Shown piece by piece: positions 1-12,382 of a stretch of 64,000 nucleotides of DNA; position 1 is the stretch's first letter; every line of letters starts with the position of its first letter. A program made the translations under genes and the position numbers. The notes beneath the pieces are model-generated. The model ran no database searches and was not told where the DNA came from. It worked only from the letters and a program-made list of their open reading frames with translations. This DNA comes from Delphinus delphis (Eukaryota > Chordata > Mammalia > Artiodactyla > Delphinidae), in contig NC_082689.1 of the NCBI RefSeq assembly GCF_949987515.2, positions 4,406,001-4,470,000 on the forward strand. The letters are read 5' to 3'.

Positions 1-360
1 CTTTTTATGGGAACAAGGTGGTTCTAGCACTTACATCTACATTAGTCCTTCTCAAAATGTGGTCCAAAGACAGCTGGGTCCCTGAGGTTCTTTCAGGCGC
101 CCATCAAATCCTTTCTCCAGCTACAAGTTTGTGTGCAGCCAGATTTTTCTTCATATATTTCGATCAAAACAACATATTACAAAAGATTAAATGTATAAGC
201 AAGTATGAGAATCCAGTTGCCTTTTAAGGAAGGCATTAAAGGGATTTGTGAAAATGGAAAAGAATGCCAATATTCTCAGTATTTTTTTGAAAATATAGTC
301 TTCATTAAAAATATGTCCTCTATGGTTATATGTAAGGATTTGTTACTTTTATTTTTCATT
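1..360. other. Unassigned AT-rich intergenic sequence
   Basis: No gene, RNA or repeat is recognised. The short open frame near the left edge has no family features. Confidence 0.5.
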
Positions 361-533
361 TTTTTAATTGAAGTATAGTTGATTAAAAATGGGTTAGTTT
401 CAGATATACAGCAAAGTGATTCAGTTTTACATATATATGTATATTCTTTTCAGATTCTTTTCCATTATAGGTTATAGGTTATTACAAGGTATCGAATATA
501 GCTCAGTACACAGCAGGACCTTGTTGTTTACCT
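361..533 (-). mobile_element. L1 3' end fragment
   Basis: On + this reads TTTTTAATTGAAGTATAGTT and on through CAGCAAAGTGATTCAG and a TATATATGTATAT stretch to CAGGACCTTGTTGTTTA. This is the reverse complement of the artiodactyl/cetacean L1 3' UTR, which ends ...ACTATACTTCAATAAAA. It is a 5'-truncated remnant. Confidence 0.8.
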
Positions 534-841
534 AAAAACAGCTTTTGTCGTCACCACCTCCAGCACGGGGCCACAGGCTCCACTTTAGAACACGGCGTCC
601 ATTTCTTGGAGTCTCAGCTGAAACAGAAACAAAGTGGTTCCATTTCAACACCCTGCTGCACACAGTTTCTGAGGCCGACAGCACACGAACCCCATCCTTC
701 GTGCCCGCCCCTGCACCATGCTCTGGGCCCCAAAGCTTGAGGCTCTTCCTGGGCACTTTCTCTTCCATCTGCCGGAAGCAACCTCCCTTTCCTATCCTCT
801 AGGGTGAGTCCTGTTCATCGTTTCATACCCCAAATAGCACC
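534..841. other. Unassigned intergenic sequence with chance open frames
   Basis: Overlapping frames of 78-85 codons lie on both strands (532-802). Neither has a recognisable domain or splice context. I see nothing else here. Confidence 0.5.
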
Positions 842-1045
842 TCGTCCAGAGGACTCCCTGATCTCCTCTTAGGTTCAGGAAAGCATTTGTCACACTACCC
901 TGCAATCGTTTTACTTCTTGGTCTCCCATGATAGATTTGTACTCCTGGAAGGCAAGAACCATACTCTTTGTAACCATACTCTTTGCAAACTGTTCAGCAC
1001 AGGACCTGTGTGTAGTAGGTCTTAGACAAATCGTTTTCCATAGAT
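842..1045 (+). mobile_element. L2 3' end remnant
   Basis: The order CTCCTGGAAGGCAAGAACC, then GCACAGGACCTGTGTGTAGTAGGTC, is that of the 3' end of mammalian L2 (company of 'tgcctggcacatagtagg'). It contains a 15-bp tandem duplication of ACCATACTCTTTG(T/C)A at 958-987. Confidence 0.6.
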
Positions 1046-2349
1046 AACTTAACTGGAAGACCCACCAGAGGGAACACAAACTATGACTGAAAGTACTAAA
1101 GCGTCATGGTGTGCTCTCAATTTTTTACAAGATGCTCTCAAAACGCAGGGTAAGAAATTCCAGGTTGGATTCTCCTACGTGAGCGGTGTCCCAGATCACT
1201 ACTGCTTTCCCTGAAGGTTTATACTGTGTGTAAGGAGTGTCATATACTTTTTCACTTATATGTAAACTTAATTCAAACTGAAATGTAACTTCTCTTGAAA
1301 TACCACAATGCTGCTCAGAACGAAATCTGTACGACTCCTTCCTAACCCGAAACACATGTAAGGAGGATTATAAAGTTCTTGCTGCCAATTTACTCTGATG
1401 GCATAAAAGACCCAAGAGATAGTCCAAATGCTATAGGATAATGATAGAACTACAGCTGGTTGGGAAAGCTTCCAACGCTTTTTGAGGATGTGTGCCTCTG
1501 AGTAAGTAGGGGTAGCACTTTTGAAAATGGGGTCCTTATCTTTTGCAACTGCTGGGGTGAATGAGTGGCTGGAAGGCAGATGTGGACTGGGATGCGTGGC
1601 CCCAGAGCATCCTCCCTCTGGTCTCACCCACCAATGAGATGCCATCTGCAGAGGAGCCCTTTCTGGAGATCAGCTGTAAGGTTGTTCTGCGGCCAGATTC
1701 CATCATAATGCTCGGCACGATCATTTACATTAATTTGAGTAAGTCTGGCCGAAGCAGTGAGACGTCTGTCCCCAGTGTCCCGACGTCATGAGCTCTCACT
1801 GCACATTAAGAGCACACGCGCGATCTCCACCTCTGCCCTGTTTCCCCGCCAGCAGCAAAGTCGCCCCGTGATGTACTGGTAAATGTTTAACAACCTGTTC
1901 CTTGGGGAAAAATGTCCTAATTTGTAGCTCTTGCCAATTTCCATAGTGTAAATGCTCCCATCATGGCTGATGGCAAGCTACCAACATGGCATCCGTCACC
2001 GAATGTGGAGTTGGGAAGAGAAGCACAAGCTGGTTGGACCCTACACTTCCACCCCTGAGAGGGACCCAGGATTAGCCAATTGCTTATCTGTGCCTCTACC
2101 CTACGAGCATTAAGCCCTCACAGGATCACGGTGCTGTGCTGAGTTGCACAAAAGACAAAGCAGCGGGATCTGCACTGGGCGCTGGGACACAAGCAGACCT
2201 TCTCACAAGAAAGTACCAAGGTTTACAAGTATTGACCATTGAAAACGAAATAGAGATTTTTCCCTATACTAAGGTGACTCAGTCATCTTCCTTTAGCTGC
2301 ACATTTCTGAGCAGGAGACAACGGGGTGGAATCCCAGCTATGGCACAGT
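1046..2349. other. Unassigned intergenic sequence
   Basis: No coding exon, RNA gene or named repeat could be supported. Several 60-125 codon frames overlap on both strands without family signals. Confidence 0.5.
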
Positions 2350-2827
2350 TGTTACCGATCAGGGTTCTAGGTCTTCCTTAATCAATAGAAATTGATAAGA
2401 GGCCAGACGAGAAATTCAGGCAAGGCTTTAATGGGACTTGTGCTCCAGCACAAGGGAGCGAAAACAAGTAACAGGTGCCCTTGATGGCTTTCTGAGGGGA
2501 CAGGGAGCTGGTCCCTTAAATGGGGTGAGAGTAGGGGGGATGAGGGGGTCTGGCTGGAGGGGTGACTTGGATGCCCTGCCCACCCCCTTGGTGGTGCTGG
2601 GTGCAGGAATCATGCTCAGGACCCTGCTTTTGCTCCCGACGTCTCAGAAATGACAGTTGGGTTTTTTAATCTTTTTGCATCTTCTTGTCCATAATTTGCC
2701 CCAACTGCGCATACATGCAGTTGTTTTTAGTCCCTCATAATTTCTTTGTATTTTTTGCTTGAGGAGAGGAGACGTTTGTCCAGGTGCAAGCACTGCAGCA
2801 AAGGGTCCCAGGTCCCAGCCTGTCTCA
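2350..2827 (+). mobile_element. LTR-like dispersed repeat, copy A (probable solo LTR)
   Basis: About 478 bp, starting TGTTACCGATCAGGG and ending CCCAGCCTGTCTCA, so it has TG...CA ends. A second copy in the same orientation lies at 51521-52011. They share landmarks in order: CTTAATCAATAGAAATTGAT, CCTGCTTTTGCTCCCG, TTTGCCCCAACTG, GGAGACGTTTGTCCAGGTGC and CAGCAAAGGGTCCCAGGTCC. Identity falls off at the same bases on both sides. Size and ends suggest an endogenous retrovirus LTR. No clear target-site duplication and no internal retroviral genes are visible. Confidence 0.65.
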
Positions 2828-2864
2828 GTATTGCTATAAAGACAGATGTAACGGTCAGAGAAGC

Positions 2865-3030
2865 AGAATGGGCCCAGGAATAGGCGCACATAGGCGTACT
2901 CAATTAATTGTCAACAAAGACACCAATGTAATTCCCTGGGAAAGCAGAGTCTTTTCAGTAAACGGTACTGGAAAAACTGGACAATTATGTGGGCGGAAAA
3001 TGAAGCTCCACCCTTACTTTCTACCACGCT
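2865..3030 (+). mobile_element. Old L1 ORF2 C-terminal fragment
   Basis: CAATTAATTGTCAACAAAGA and GGTACTGGAAAAACTGGACA match the L1 ORF2 stretch that normally encodes DKGG...GAGKTGQL. It is decayed and truncated at both ends. Confidence 0.65.
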
Positions 3031-3125
3031 TCCCAGCCTCCGGAACGGCAAAAGACGAATTTCTGTTGTTTATAAGCTACCCAGCCTGCGATGGCTTGTT
3101 ATAGCCCCTTGAATGGACTAGGGCA
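3031..3125 (+). mobile_element. MLT1-type LTR 3' end remnant
   Basis: AATTTCTGTTGTTTATAAGC followed by TACCCAGCCTGCGATGGCTT and GTTATAGCCCCTTGAATGGACT matches the typical terminal segment of MLT1/MaLR LTRs. Confidence 0.6.
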
Positions 3126-3545
3126 GCTGGTAAGAGCGTACAACGGTACAACCATTGTGGAAGACTGATGGTGGTTTCTTGTAAAGCTAAACTTTACCAT
3201 TAGCAACTTAACTCTTAGGGTTTCACCCAAGAGAAATGAAAATGTGCATCCACAAAATAATTTGTACATTGAAACACAAAACAGCTTTATTCATAACAGT
3301 TGAGAGCTGAAGATAACCCGAAGGTCCAGCAAGCAGTAAATAGATAAACAAACTGTGGTACTTTCATTCAATAGAAAACTGTTCAGTAATAACAGAAAAA
3401 CAACAAACTACTGATAGAGGCAGCAACGGAGAAGAAACTCAAAATCATACTGAGTGAGAGAAATAAGACACAAACAAGAACACTGCATGCTTTGATCTCT
3501 GTGAAGTTCTAGAAGCTGAGAGACCGATACGATTCCTACAAGCCT
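3126..3545 (+). mobile_element. Old L1 3' end fragment
   Basis: The order CACAAAACAGCTTTATTCAT, TAGATAAACAAACTGTGGTA, TACTGAGTGAGAGAAATAAG and GATCTCTGTGAAGTTCTAGA follows the ORF2 C-terminus/3' UTR of old mammalian L1. Confidence 0.75.
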
Positions 3546-3597
3546 CTTAAGAAAGGCTCGCCAGCACAGCCTGTTGGGGCCTCCTTTGCCCTGAGCT

Positions 3598-3820
3598 GGG
3601 GTTGCCAGGTTCAGCAGATAAAATTTCAGGACACTCAGTTAAGTTTCAGCTTCAGATAAGCCACAAATATTTTTTTTTAGTATAAGTATGTCCCATGCAA
3701 TTATTTGGGACATGGGTGGCACGTACATGCATGGGACAGAACTTTACTAAAAAATGATTCATTTTTCATCTGAAATTCAAACGTAACTAGGCATCCTGTG
3801 TTTTATCTGGCATCTCTGCA
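3598..3820. mobile_element. Palindromic non-autonomous DNA transposon (MITE)
   Basis: The left arm reads GGTTGCCAGG...CAGATAAAATTTCAGGACAC. The right arm reads GCATCCTGTGTTTTATCTGG, its approximate reverse complement. Inside, AGTATAAGTATGTCCCATGC and TTGGGACATG...TTTACTAAAAAATGATTC form further inverted pairs. This matches a common palindromic mammalian MITE whose name I cannot give with confidence. Confidence 0.7.
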
Positions 3821-5424
3821 CTGTGGTTTCCCGTGGCCTCTCTAAAGGCAAGCCAACTACTGACCGAGAGGCCCCCCCAGGCTGGGTCCTTTCCCCCAGG
3901 CCCTCCTCAGAGAAGAGAGAAACAAGCCTGCCCTGGTCCTCCCAGCTCGCAGGCCCCAACCATGCTCAGTGCCAGTTCTGCAGTTGGTTTCTCAAAGGGT
4001 GGAGGGGTGCAAGGTTTTCCCTCCCTCCAAGGGTCGGGGGGTTGTGGGGGGAAACCCCACCCAGGGAAGGCACGTGGCTTCCCCTGTGACCACAGATGGA
4101 GCCCAGTCTCTGGCTTGAATGGTTCCTTCTGACCACATTTTCATCATTTCACGTTGTGAAAAGGCACTGTTACCGTGTTTCTGTTTCATTTTGCTCATTC
4201 TTGCCTCCTCTGTCTTTCTTTTCAGGGGACATCTAAAGCTCCTGCAACTTTGCAGGACTCAACCACAGTTCATCAAGTTGGGGGTTACAGTGCACAAGAC
4301 TCTTAGCCTGTTTCCAAGAAGTCAGACACCAGGTGTGATGTGCCCGGATATTAACTGCCCCACACGAGGAAAGGGGGCTCTGATCCATTCATGTTGCTTT
4401 TCATAGTAGGGACAAAAGAGGTCTTTGAGTCAAAATCTGTTAAGAGTGGTTCAGGGAATTATATTTAAAAGAACCATTTTTTAAAAGACTACCTACTTGG
4501 AACATAAACACTTTCTTATTAGGTTATTTTTGTTTTCCTAGCCTGGCAACTAAAAGAGGTATAATTTGCAAGGGTTGACTCCCTAAAAGAAGCACATTCA
4601 CTTGCTTAAAAGAGCATGAATACGTGTCAGTGAAAGAAAGAAACTAAATTTGTTGAGGAAATTATACCTTTTGGGGAAAGTGCAAAAAATAATAATAAAG
4701 TAGTAGACAGGAACACTTTGATCATAAAATTATTATGCATTTTTCCCTCTGTAGAATATCACTAACCTTGGCTCACATATAATAGTTGTAAAAAGATGAA
4801 AACGTGAAATTAAAAGCAGGCCACTTCAAGAAAGTGAAACTCGTGGAACCTAAAGCCATTCTGAGGGACGGGTTGTAATGCTCTCATTGTGTCCAGAGGT
4901 GTTCCAGGGGGCCTGCACCGTTTCTATTTATGTCAGGGTGACCCGACTAAAGTGGCTTTAAAACTTGGGGTCGTGGATCATTAAGACTCTAACAAAAATT
5001 ATGAACCTGCTTCCTGGAAAAGTGCACATACACCCACGTGCACACAGCTTTACGGACTGTTTCAAGAGGTTCAGACGCTGCCCCTGAAGTTATTCATGGA
5101 TCCCTGGCCCAGAGTCCCTGGGCTGAGCAAAACTCACGTGTTTACCATTCCCTGCTTCCTCATGGCTGATCCCCACGCGGCCTCTCGCACTTAGAGCCGG
5201 GGCAGGCTGCCCGCGGGGCTGAGCTTGGCCCCCTCCGTCTCCCTTTCAGCAGCTGGTAGCGTCAGTTTCCCAGCACTAGCGTTCCTAGAATGCGGTCACA
5301 AATCCCAGGAGGCTGGCCTCGGTGCTACACTGCCAGGTGACGCCCACCACGCTTTTTCCAAGACATAGAGAGAGCAGAGGCAGTGGAAGTCCCCCTGTGC
5401 CGCTCCCCGCAGGTCCCGGGTCCA
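3821..5424. other. Unassigned intergenic sequence
   Basis: No gene or named repeat could be supported. 3830-4130 is GC-richer with chance frames; 4400-4850 is AT-rich. Confidence 0.5.
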
Positions 5425-5560
5425 GTCCCTTGTCTCTTCGTGTTTCTGTTTCCCTATCTGTAGATGGGGACGATGATGGTGACCACCTTAGGGGCTGCAG
5501 TGAGGATGACATGACATTATGTATATAAAAGTTCCTGACCTGCAGCAGGCACTCCAGAAA
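5425..5560 (+). repeat. MIR remnant
   Basis: TTCTGTTTCCCTATCTGTAG followed by ATGGGGACGATGATGG matches the MIR core 'cagtttcctcatctgtaaaatggggataat'. Confidence 0.55.
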
Positions 5561-5659
5561 GGTCAGGAGGCCATCTGTTCCAGCTGTCACATGGTTTAGA
5601 TGTTGATGTCTGCCTTTAACTGTCAGTGTTGATTCGCCCTTGGACAGTGATTTACAAAT

Positions 5660-5800
5660 GGCAAAGCATCTCCACTGGCAATTCATTACTGATAATACTC
5701 ACAACACCCACGGGATAGGAAAACTTGAGACTAATGCTCCCATTTTACAGGTGAGAAAGTTAAGTCTCAGGTTAAGTGAGTTGGTTCCTCCAGAACCAGA
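5660..5800 (-). repeat. MIR remnant
   Basis: CTCACAACACCCACGGGATA, then CCCATTTTACAGGTGAGAAA and GTTAAGTGAGTTGG, is the reverse complement of the MIR core. Confidence 0.65.
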
Positions 5801-7756
5801 CCACCGGGTGGAAACCCGATGTTCCCTCCTCCAGATAAAAAGACACAGGTCACCCACAAGCTACCAGTGAAGTTCGTGACAACCCAGGGGCTACTCAGTC
5901 CTGATGCCCGGACCCGCCAAAGGGCCCTGGAGCTGCATTCCAGTCCCTCCTTGAGCCCCACCCTACATCCTCTCCCCGCACCTTCTCCTGCAGCCGGGTT
6001 CCTGCCGGTGCCACCTGTCGGCACCTCCATCTGCGGCCCCAGGGCTGCCCTGTGTCCGTGACACCTGCCTGGTACACCCATAGCCTAGAAGTACCGGGGA
6101 GGGACGCCATGTAGTGAGGTTCCCGACGCGGGGCGCAGGAGCCCCAGGGAACTCCTCCCTCTCCCTCCTCAGGTAGAGCATTCTGGGAAGCAGGCTCCAC
6201 GTGGCTCTCAGAGGGTGCTAGGGGATGGGACCCGACAACCCTCAGTGGTGGCCAGTGTCAGGAAGCACCTAGTAGGGCCCTGCCCTCCCAAGCTTCCCTC
6301 TCTCCAGGGCCCACAGCTGCCCCCTGAGATGACCTCCCCAAATAAACTCCATCCAGCTCTGCTTTCTGGAGGGGAATCCAGGCTGAGACAGGAGCCCACT
6401 CTCAGTCTCCATCTCCCCCCAGTGCCCACCCTCCTTCTGTGCCCACCTCCCTCAGCTGTCCCTGCTGATGGAGCCCACAGGCCAGTAAGAAAACCTACCT
6501 TCGAAAAAGCCACTGCAACTCAGGACTTAGAAGATTGCCGTCCAAAAGTACTGGGTTCCAATGTCAGGATTCCACACCTGACCGCCTGAGATGGCGCTGT
6601 CAGCTCTCCCCTTGCCTAAGGAGGCCCCAGCTGAGGCCTGGGCTTTCCTCGGTCATGGCCAACCAACTCTGGGGGGCAAAAGCACTGTTCCTAAGCCCCC
6701 AACCCAGGGCTTTGGGTCTTTCCACCACAAAGGAGATGCCGGCGAAGGCAGTGGCCTGTGTGGGCTTCCACTAAGCCCGCCTTTCCCTACTTTGACCACC
6801 GGTGGGCTGCCTGACGCGTTAGCCAGGACCCCGGTCCCCACCCTGGACTGGAATCAGGTCGGGATGGCTGAGTCCTCGGAGACAGAGCCTTCTTCTGGGA
6901 GACCCTTGGCTTTCGGTGGGTCCCACACACAGCCCCACATAATCTCCCGCACCAGGGCCTGCTCATCCTGGCTGGCTGCTCCAGTGCCAGGCCCATATCT
7001 GCCTGTATACTTCACACACACCGCCAAGCTCTGCGCATGAAATGTTAGCAGCGTGATGAACCAAAACCATGGTTTTCCCTGGCACAGCTTCAAAAATCCT
7101 GCATCCCTCCCAATCCCCCTGTTCTAGACACCAACCCAAATCCCTGCTGAGGTTTCGACTCTCTTTCCAACCCTTCAAGAAGACCTCTAATCATGGGGGA
7201 GGACATGCCGGGAAGCACAGCAGGCAGGGCAAAGGCGGCCCCTGCCTTCAGGCTGGTATGTTCCTTGTCTCTGCTCCGCCCACGGTTGGGATGGGATCAC
7301 CTCAACCCTCCAAGTGCTGTGGCTGGGTTTGCTGCTGTTTATGCTAACTGGTGCTCAACTCATTCCGAAACTCAACCAGCTGGTCACTAAGCTCTGTCTT
7401 CTCTCACAGAGAATTCCATACCCTTCACCCTTCTCCGTGGATTTTCTTACAGTTGTGCCTCTGCTCAGAATCAACTTCCCACTAGCCTTTCTCAGCTGAT
7501 ATGCCCACATCAGTGTTGAGTTCAGAACCTGTGCCGAGGACTGAAGGAAGACTGGCCATATTTCACGTGGGCTGTCCTCACCTTTACGTGGAAGGTTTGA
7601 GGATGATATGACATCTAAGAACCTAGGTGTTCAGCTCTGAGCTCCTGATTGTTTTTTGTACTTTCACTTGAAATTCTGATTTAAGTTTTTTCATTTTGTC
7701 AATAACCTTCAACATTAATTGCGTAATTGTTATATGGAGGCTGACTCTGAGATTTT
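5801..7756. other. GC-rich unassigned intergenic sequence
   Basis: It is moderately GC-rich with many overlapping open frames (up to 149 codons at 6591-7040) on both strands. None shows domains, conserved motifs or coherent splice sites. It is not CpG-dense enough to call a promoter. Confidence 0.5.
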
Positions 7757-7990
7757 TGCTTTTTTAATTTTTATTGGAATATAGTTGATTTACAATGTTG
7801 TGTTAGTTTCAGGTGTACAGCAAAGTGAATCGGTTATACATATACATATATCCACTCTTTTTTTTAGATTCTTTCCCTGTACAGGTCATTACAGAGTATT
7901 GAGCAGAGTTCCCTGTGCTGCACAGCAGGTCCTGATTAGTTATCTACTTTATATACAGTCGTTGATACTGCGATTTATTTGGCCGTTTTC
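7757..7990 (-). mobile_element. L1 3' end fragment
   Basis: It reads TTTATTGGAATATAGTTGAT, GTTAGTTTCAGGTGTACAGC, a TATACATATACATATAT stretch and GTTCCCTGTGCTGCACAGCA. This is the reverse complement of the artiodactyl L1 3' UTR. Confidence 0.85.
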
Positions 7991-8092
7991 CTAATATTGA
8001 ACGCTGCTTTTTTACTGAAAATAAATTGGTACCGAGGGTTCCTCCTCTCTTAGGAGAGATTCCCAGGAGTGAGTAAACAGATTATAATATTC

Positions 8093-8322
8093 AAAATCAC
8101 GGGCTTCCCTGGTGGCACAGTGGTTGAGGGTCCTCCTGCCGATGCAGGGGACACGGGTTCGCGCCCCGGTCCGGGAAGATCCCACGTGCCGCCGAGCGGC
8201 TGGGCCCGTGAGCCATGGCCGCTGAGCCTGCGCGTCCAGAGCCTGTGCTCCGCAACGGGAGAGGCCACAGCGGTGAGAGGCCCGTGAACTGTAAAAAAAA
8301 AAAAAAAAAAAAAAAAAATCAC
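8093..8322 (+). mobile_element. CHR-2 SINE (cetacean tRNA-derived), with target-site duplication
   Basis: The body begins GGGCTTCCCTGGTGGCACAG at 8101, has a B-box-like GGGTTCGCGCCC, and ends in 26 A residues (8293-8318). The target duplication AAAATCAC flanks it at 8093-8100 and 8315-8322. The copy is full length apart from point changes. Confidence 0.93.
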
Positions 8323-8782
8323 TTCCCTTGGGGGATGGGAGATGTAATTATGTCCTTTGGTTACTCGTGGGAGGGAACATTTTTCCATCTTATTTACTAA
8401 CTGTAGTTATTCTTGTGAATAATACGCATAATCCTGTGCATTGGTTCACCAGCTACTGGATGCGACTCCTACCAATTTGTGTGGATGTCAACGTAATATG
8501 GACATTTACTGTTATTTTTTATGCAATTCTTTCCCTCGTGTAAGTTATGATTGTAGACCTGCCTTGACCTTCCAGTTTGGGAGCTATTTCTGGATCCATC
8601 TCTGTGGTGAGCATTGCATAAGAGCATCCCGTGAAGGCCTGAAGCTAGTCAAGTTCATCATTTCCTGACTGAGTTCAGATGTTCTTATCCATACAACAGA
8701 GAAAGCTGGGAGACGGAGCCTCCTGGTACTGATGTCTGTTCCACCATCTTCTCAGATGCCCATCGTGAAACTTTCTAAACAA
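8323..8782. other. Unassigned intergenic sequence between two SINEs
   Basis: No gene or named repeat recognised. Confidence 0.5.
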
Positions 8783-9035
8783 CATCATTACTGTTTTTTG
8801 GGGGGTTTTTTTGTTGTTTTGTTTTTTTGCAGTACGCGGGCCTCTCACCGCTGTGGCCTCTCCCGTTGCGGAGCACAGGCTCCGGACGCGCAGGCTCAGC
8901 GGCCATGGCTCACGGGCCCAGCCGCTCGGCGGCATGTGGGATCTTCCCGGACAGGGGAAGGAACCCGTGTCCCCTGCATCGGCAGGCGGGCTCTCAACCA
9001 CTGCACCACCAGGGAAGCCCCATCATTACTGTTTT
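8783..9035 (-). mobile_element. CHR-2 SINE with a perfect 15-bp target-site duplication
   Basis: The SINE is reversed: a T-rich tail at 8798-8828, TACGCGGGCCTCTCACCGCT, and CACCAGGGAAGCCC ending at 9020. CATCATTACTGTTTT occurs at 8783-8797 and again at 9021-9035 without mismatch. Confidence 0.95.
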
Positions 9036-10054
9036 ATAGCCTCATTTTTATTTACTAATTATGTTTTCTCTTATATAAAAAAAAACATGACCTACCCATT
9101 TTTAATGTATGGGTTAAATTTCATATTCAATGTTGAGGATCCGTAATAATTCTCTGTACTAAAAATCCTATATTGAGAAGATTCTATTAGAAAAATGAAC
9201 GAGCCAAAAATGTTTAATACAGATGGCAACGTATACATGAAATTAACCTGACGCACTTTGTGAAGAACAATTTCACCTTGTTTAAAATGACTTGCAATTT
9301 AAACTTAATATATAATACTGGCCTTTCTGATAGCCTTTCTTGTTCTTGAGTAAAGAATCTATTAGACTGTACACTATATTTTATCAAACCTGTGCTTCCC
9401 ACTTGTGAAAAGCGATGGACTGGGAGGCAGAGTTTACAATCTGAAATCTGACAGAAGAGAAGAGAGTAAAGCACAGAACAGACGAGCAGAGGGAAGCAGC
9501 CCCACGGGGAAGCAGCAGGTGTTCTTCTGGTACTCTGGCCCTCAGGTCCAACTAATCCCGGATTCTGGTTATGTCCCTGAATCTTCTTTTTTTTTCAGGA
9601 AAAATTGTTTATTCTTGTCTCTCACTAACTCCCAGCGCTCATGGTCCTTGAAACTTTGTGATCATATTCAGCAAACTATCAAATACAAATCCAAACCAAC
9701 ATGAAGGGCCCAGTCTCTGCCAGACACTGTCACACAAATAGAAAAATGTTTAAGGGGAAAAAAGCCAAGTCTCTTATTTTAAATCCTAGAGGGACAGTCC
9801 GAAATAACTTGTGGGGGCATGTACTTACGTAACTTTAGACTGTAATTTTTATTGCACTGTTAGTTCATGATCAGTCTTCTTCAAATGGGCCACCATTGAA
9901 CCTTTTGAACAAACCCCTCTTCTTGTGTAAGTTAGTTTGTGCGGGATTCTTTTCCTTTTACCATGCGGTTCCAATAGGAATGTACTTTCCAAGGCTTTGT
10001 CAAATGCCATTTCTTATCGTGGGAGACTCTGGGGTATGAAAGTCTTAGGGCAAC
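9036..10054. other. Unassigned intergenic sequence
   Basis: AT-rich, no gene or named repeat recognised. Confidence 0.5.
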
Positions 10055-10200
10055 TGCACTCCTCGTTAGCTGTGTGACCTTGAGAAAGTCATATGACTTT
10101 CATTTCCATATTTATACAATAATAATAATAAGCTTGCCTCACTGGTATGAAGAGTGCTCATAAGCTATAAAATGCTACATGACCCTTTGATAGTATTTTG
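10055..10200 (+). repeat. MIR remnant
   Basis: TTAGCTGTGTGACCTTGAGA and the following AATAATAATAATAAGCTTGC match the MIR core. A diverged reverse-oriented MIR-like stretch may follow to about 10345 (GAGGACTCATGCGATACGGA). Confidence 0.65.
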
Positions 10201-10345
10201 TCCTCAAAACAAGCCTAAGTGTTTTGTAAGGAAAATACCATCACAGCTGCTTTCTGGGTGAGGACTCATGCGATACGGAAGAGGAGGCCCAGCCCAGAGC
10301 TTGGTCCACGACAGCTTGGGCACAGAATCAGGGCTGAACCCCAGG

Positions 10346-12382
10346 CTGGGCCCTGGTCCAGGCTATTTCTGCAGGTCCACAGCTGTGAGGACCTGGGGAG
10401 GTAAGGCAGAAAATGAGTATGTCTGAAGTGATTTGGAGCTTTTCTTTCTGGAGAAAATACAAATATAAACAATAGGTTTTAGACATGGCAACAGACTCCC
10501 TCATCAGACCCTTCCAGGCAGAGAGCCAAGACGTTTCCAGGAATCACTCGCTGAGTCCCCAGCCAGGGTATTTAGACTATTGGCATTCAGAGCAATTACT
10601 GACATGGTTGGGTTGAGTCTGCCATCTTGTTCTTTATTTACTTTTTCTTCCTTTTTCCTCTCATCATGGAGAGGTCCAAAGGCCAAAAGCAGAACAGACT
10701 CCATGATGGAGTTGCCCCAGGAAAGAGGCCCCATTTCAAGAAGGGAGAATGGAAGGATTTTTTAGGCTCCAAGAAAGCACAGAACACCCACCATCCTGTC
10801 CTTTGCCACTCAAACCAAGTTTATCTGATAAAGTTAAAGACGTATTTTTGACTTGAGTAAAAAACGATGGTTTTAGTTATTCGAATTGCCGCTGTCGGTT
10901 CTATTTCTCTGGAGGCACGAGAAAACATTATTTTGGCAAATGCTTTGAACTCATTTCTTCAAACAATATTTATAAACATTTATCAAAAAGGATTATTTCC
11001 TTCTTGTAAACTGGAAAAAGACAGGCAATCATCACCACAGATCAGAGGCTGCAACAGGAAGAGTATATGAACATATCGCACGTGTGTTAGGTTTTGAATG
11101 ACACTGACACGAAAGACTTTAACATTCAAGCACAGATTTTGTGTCTTTTAGACTGTTGCAGCTTTTCCCCAGTGTGTTGCTGTGCAGTCATCATGCTAAT
11201 ATTTGTTAAGAACACCAGGCACGTGTGAATAGGTGACACTGCCTCAGGATGATTCCAAGGTAAGAAGCACGAGGCATATTCTTGTGCTAATAAGTCAATT
11301 CCGTAAAGATTAGCCCCTCCTCAAAGAAATGCAAGAATAACTTTCAAAGTAAAACATTTTCATTTACCATAAGTCGTAAAAGAAAAAAGTTATCATTGTC
11401 TATCCATTAATATTACTTTCCGTCATTAACAACATAAATCATTACTGCACTTCCCAGGGCCCAGAAAAACAGAAAAGATACTCCAATAGTCAGACCTTCT
11501 AATCACACGTGGGGCGAGATCTGTGCATTCATATACAAACAAAAAGAAAGAAATGAAGAAGTGATCCAGAGGGAAATATTACAGGCCCCATAGCTCTTTA
11601 AATTAATGGATGGGGGCAGAAGCACGGCTGACTCAGGATCAGCTGGAGAAGCGATCCTTCCCAGGCCACCAGGCAGGGACTAAGGATTCAGTCGGAGATG
11701 ATGAGACGCTAGTGTTTGCAAAAAGGAAAGCAAGCCCCAATTTCAGCTTTGTGTGAAGGCTGTGTTAACCCCAAGGCTTTTCGGGTTTGCAGCCAATAAA
11801 CGGTGCTTGTCGCTAAGCCCACTGGAGTTGGTTTCTCTGCCATTTACAACCTAAACAAATAAACAACAGCCTGGCGGGAGTTTAGATGAAGGAGAGATTG
11901 CTGTGGCTGGGCTGGTAGAAAAGGCTTGTGGCAAGTGCTGGTGGGATTCATCTGGTCTTTGAAGGTCACGGAAGAATGAGGTTAAGTGAAGAAAGGGGAG
12001 GGTGAGATCATTTGTGATGGTGACCAGGAAGGCGTCCTTCAGTAAAAGGTCTCAACTTGGTGGAGAAGAAAGAGAATTAAAATTTTGTTCTTCAGAAGAA
12101 TTCAATATTAACAAAACAAACGTGGAGGCTCTGGTGGATGGTTTGGTTAATCTTTCACCGGGGAGATGAGAAGCAGCCCTCGTCTGATAAACAGCTTGAG
12201 ATTCCAAATAGTCAACATTGTGCGAATTCATGGGATAAGCTTAGTCTTAAGCACAGCGTAAAAAAACCCACCTAGTGCAGCTACTCTGTAGAGCGACTGA
12301 GCATTCTCTCTTAAGTTGAAGAGAGATCTATCCTTCAATTCCACTCCGCTCCACTAGGATACATTCATTCAATCAGAAAAAA
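10346..12382. other. Unassigned intergenic sequence
   Basis: No exon or named repeat could be supported. 11330-11560 and 12050-12250 are AT-rich with no obvious structure. Confidence 0.5.

Noticed and set aside
8101..8318. tRNA gene, suggested by A- and B-box-like motifs
   Set aside because: The motifs belong to the tRNA-derived head of a CHR-2 SINE. The poly(A) tail, target duplications and further copies in the window rule out a functional tRNA.
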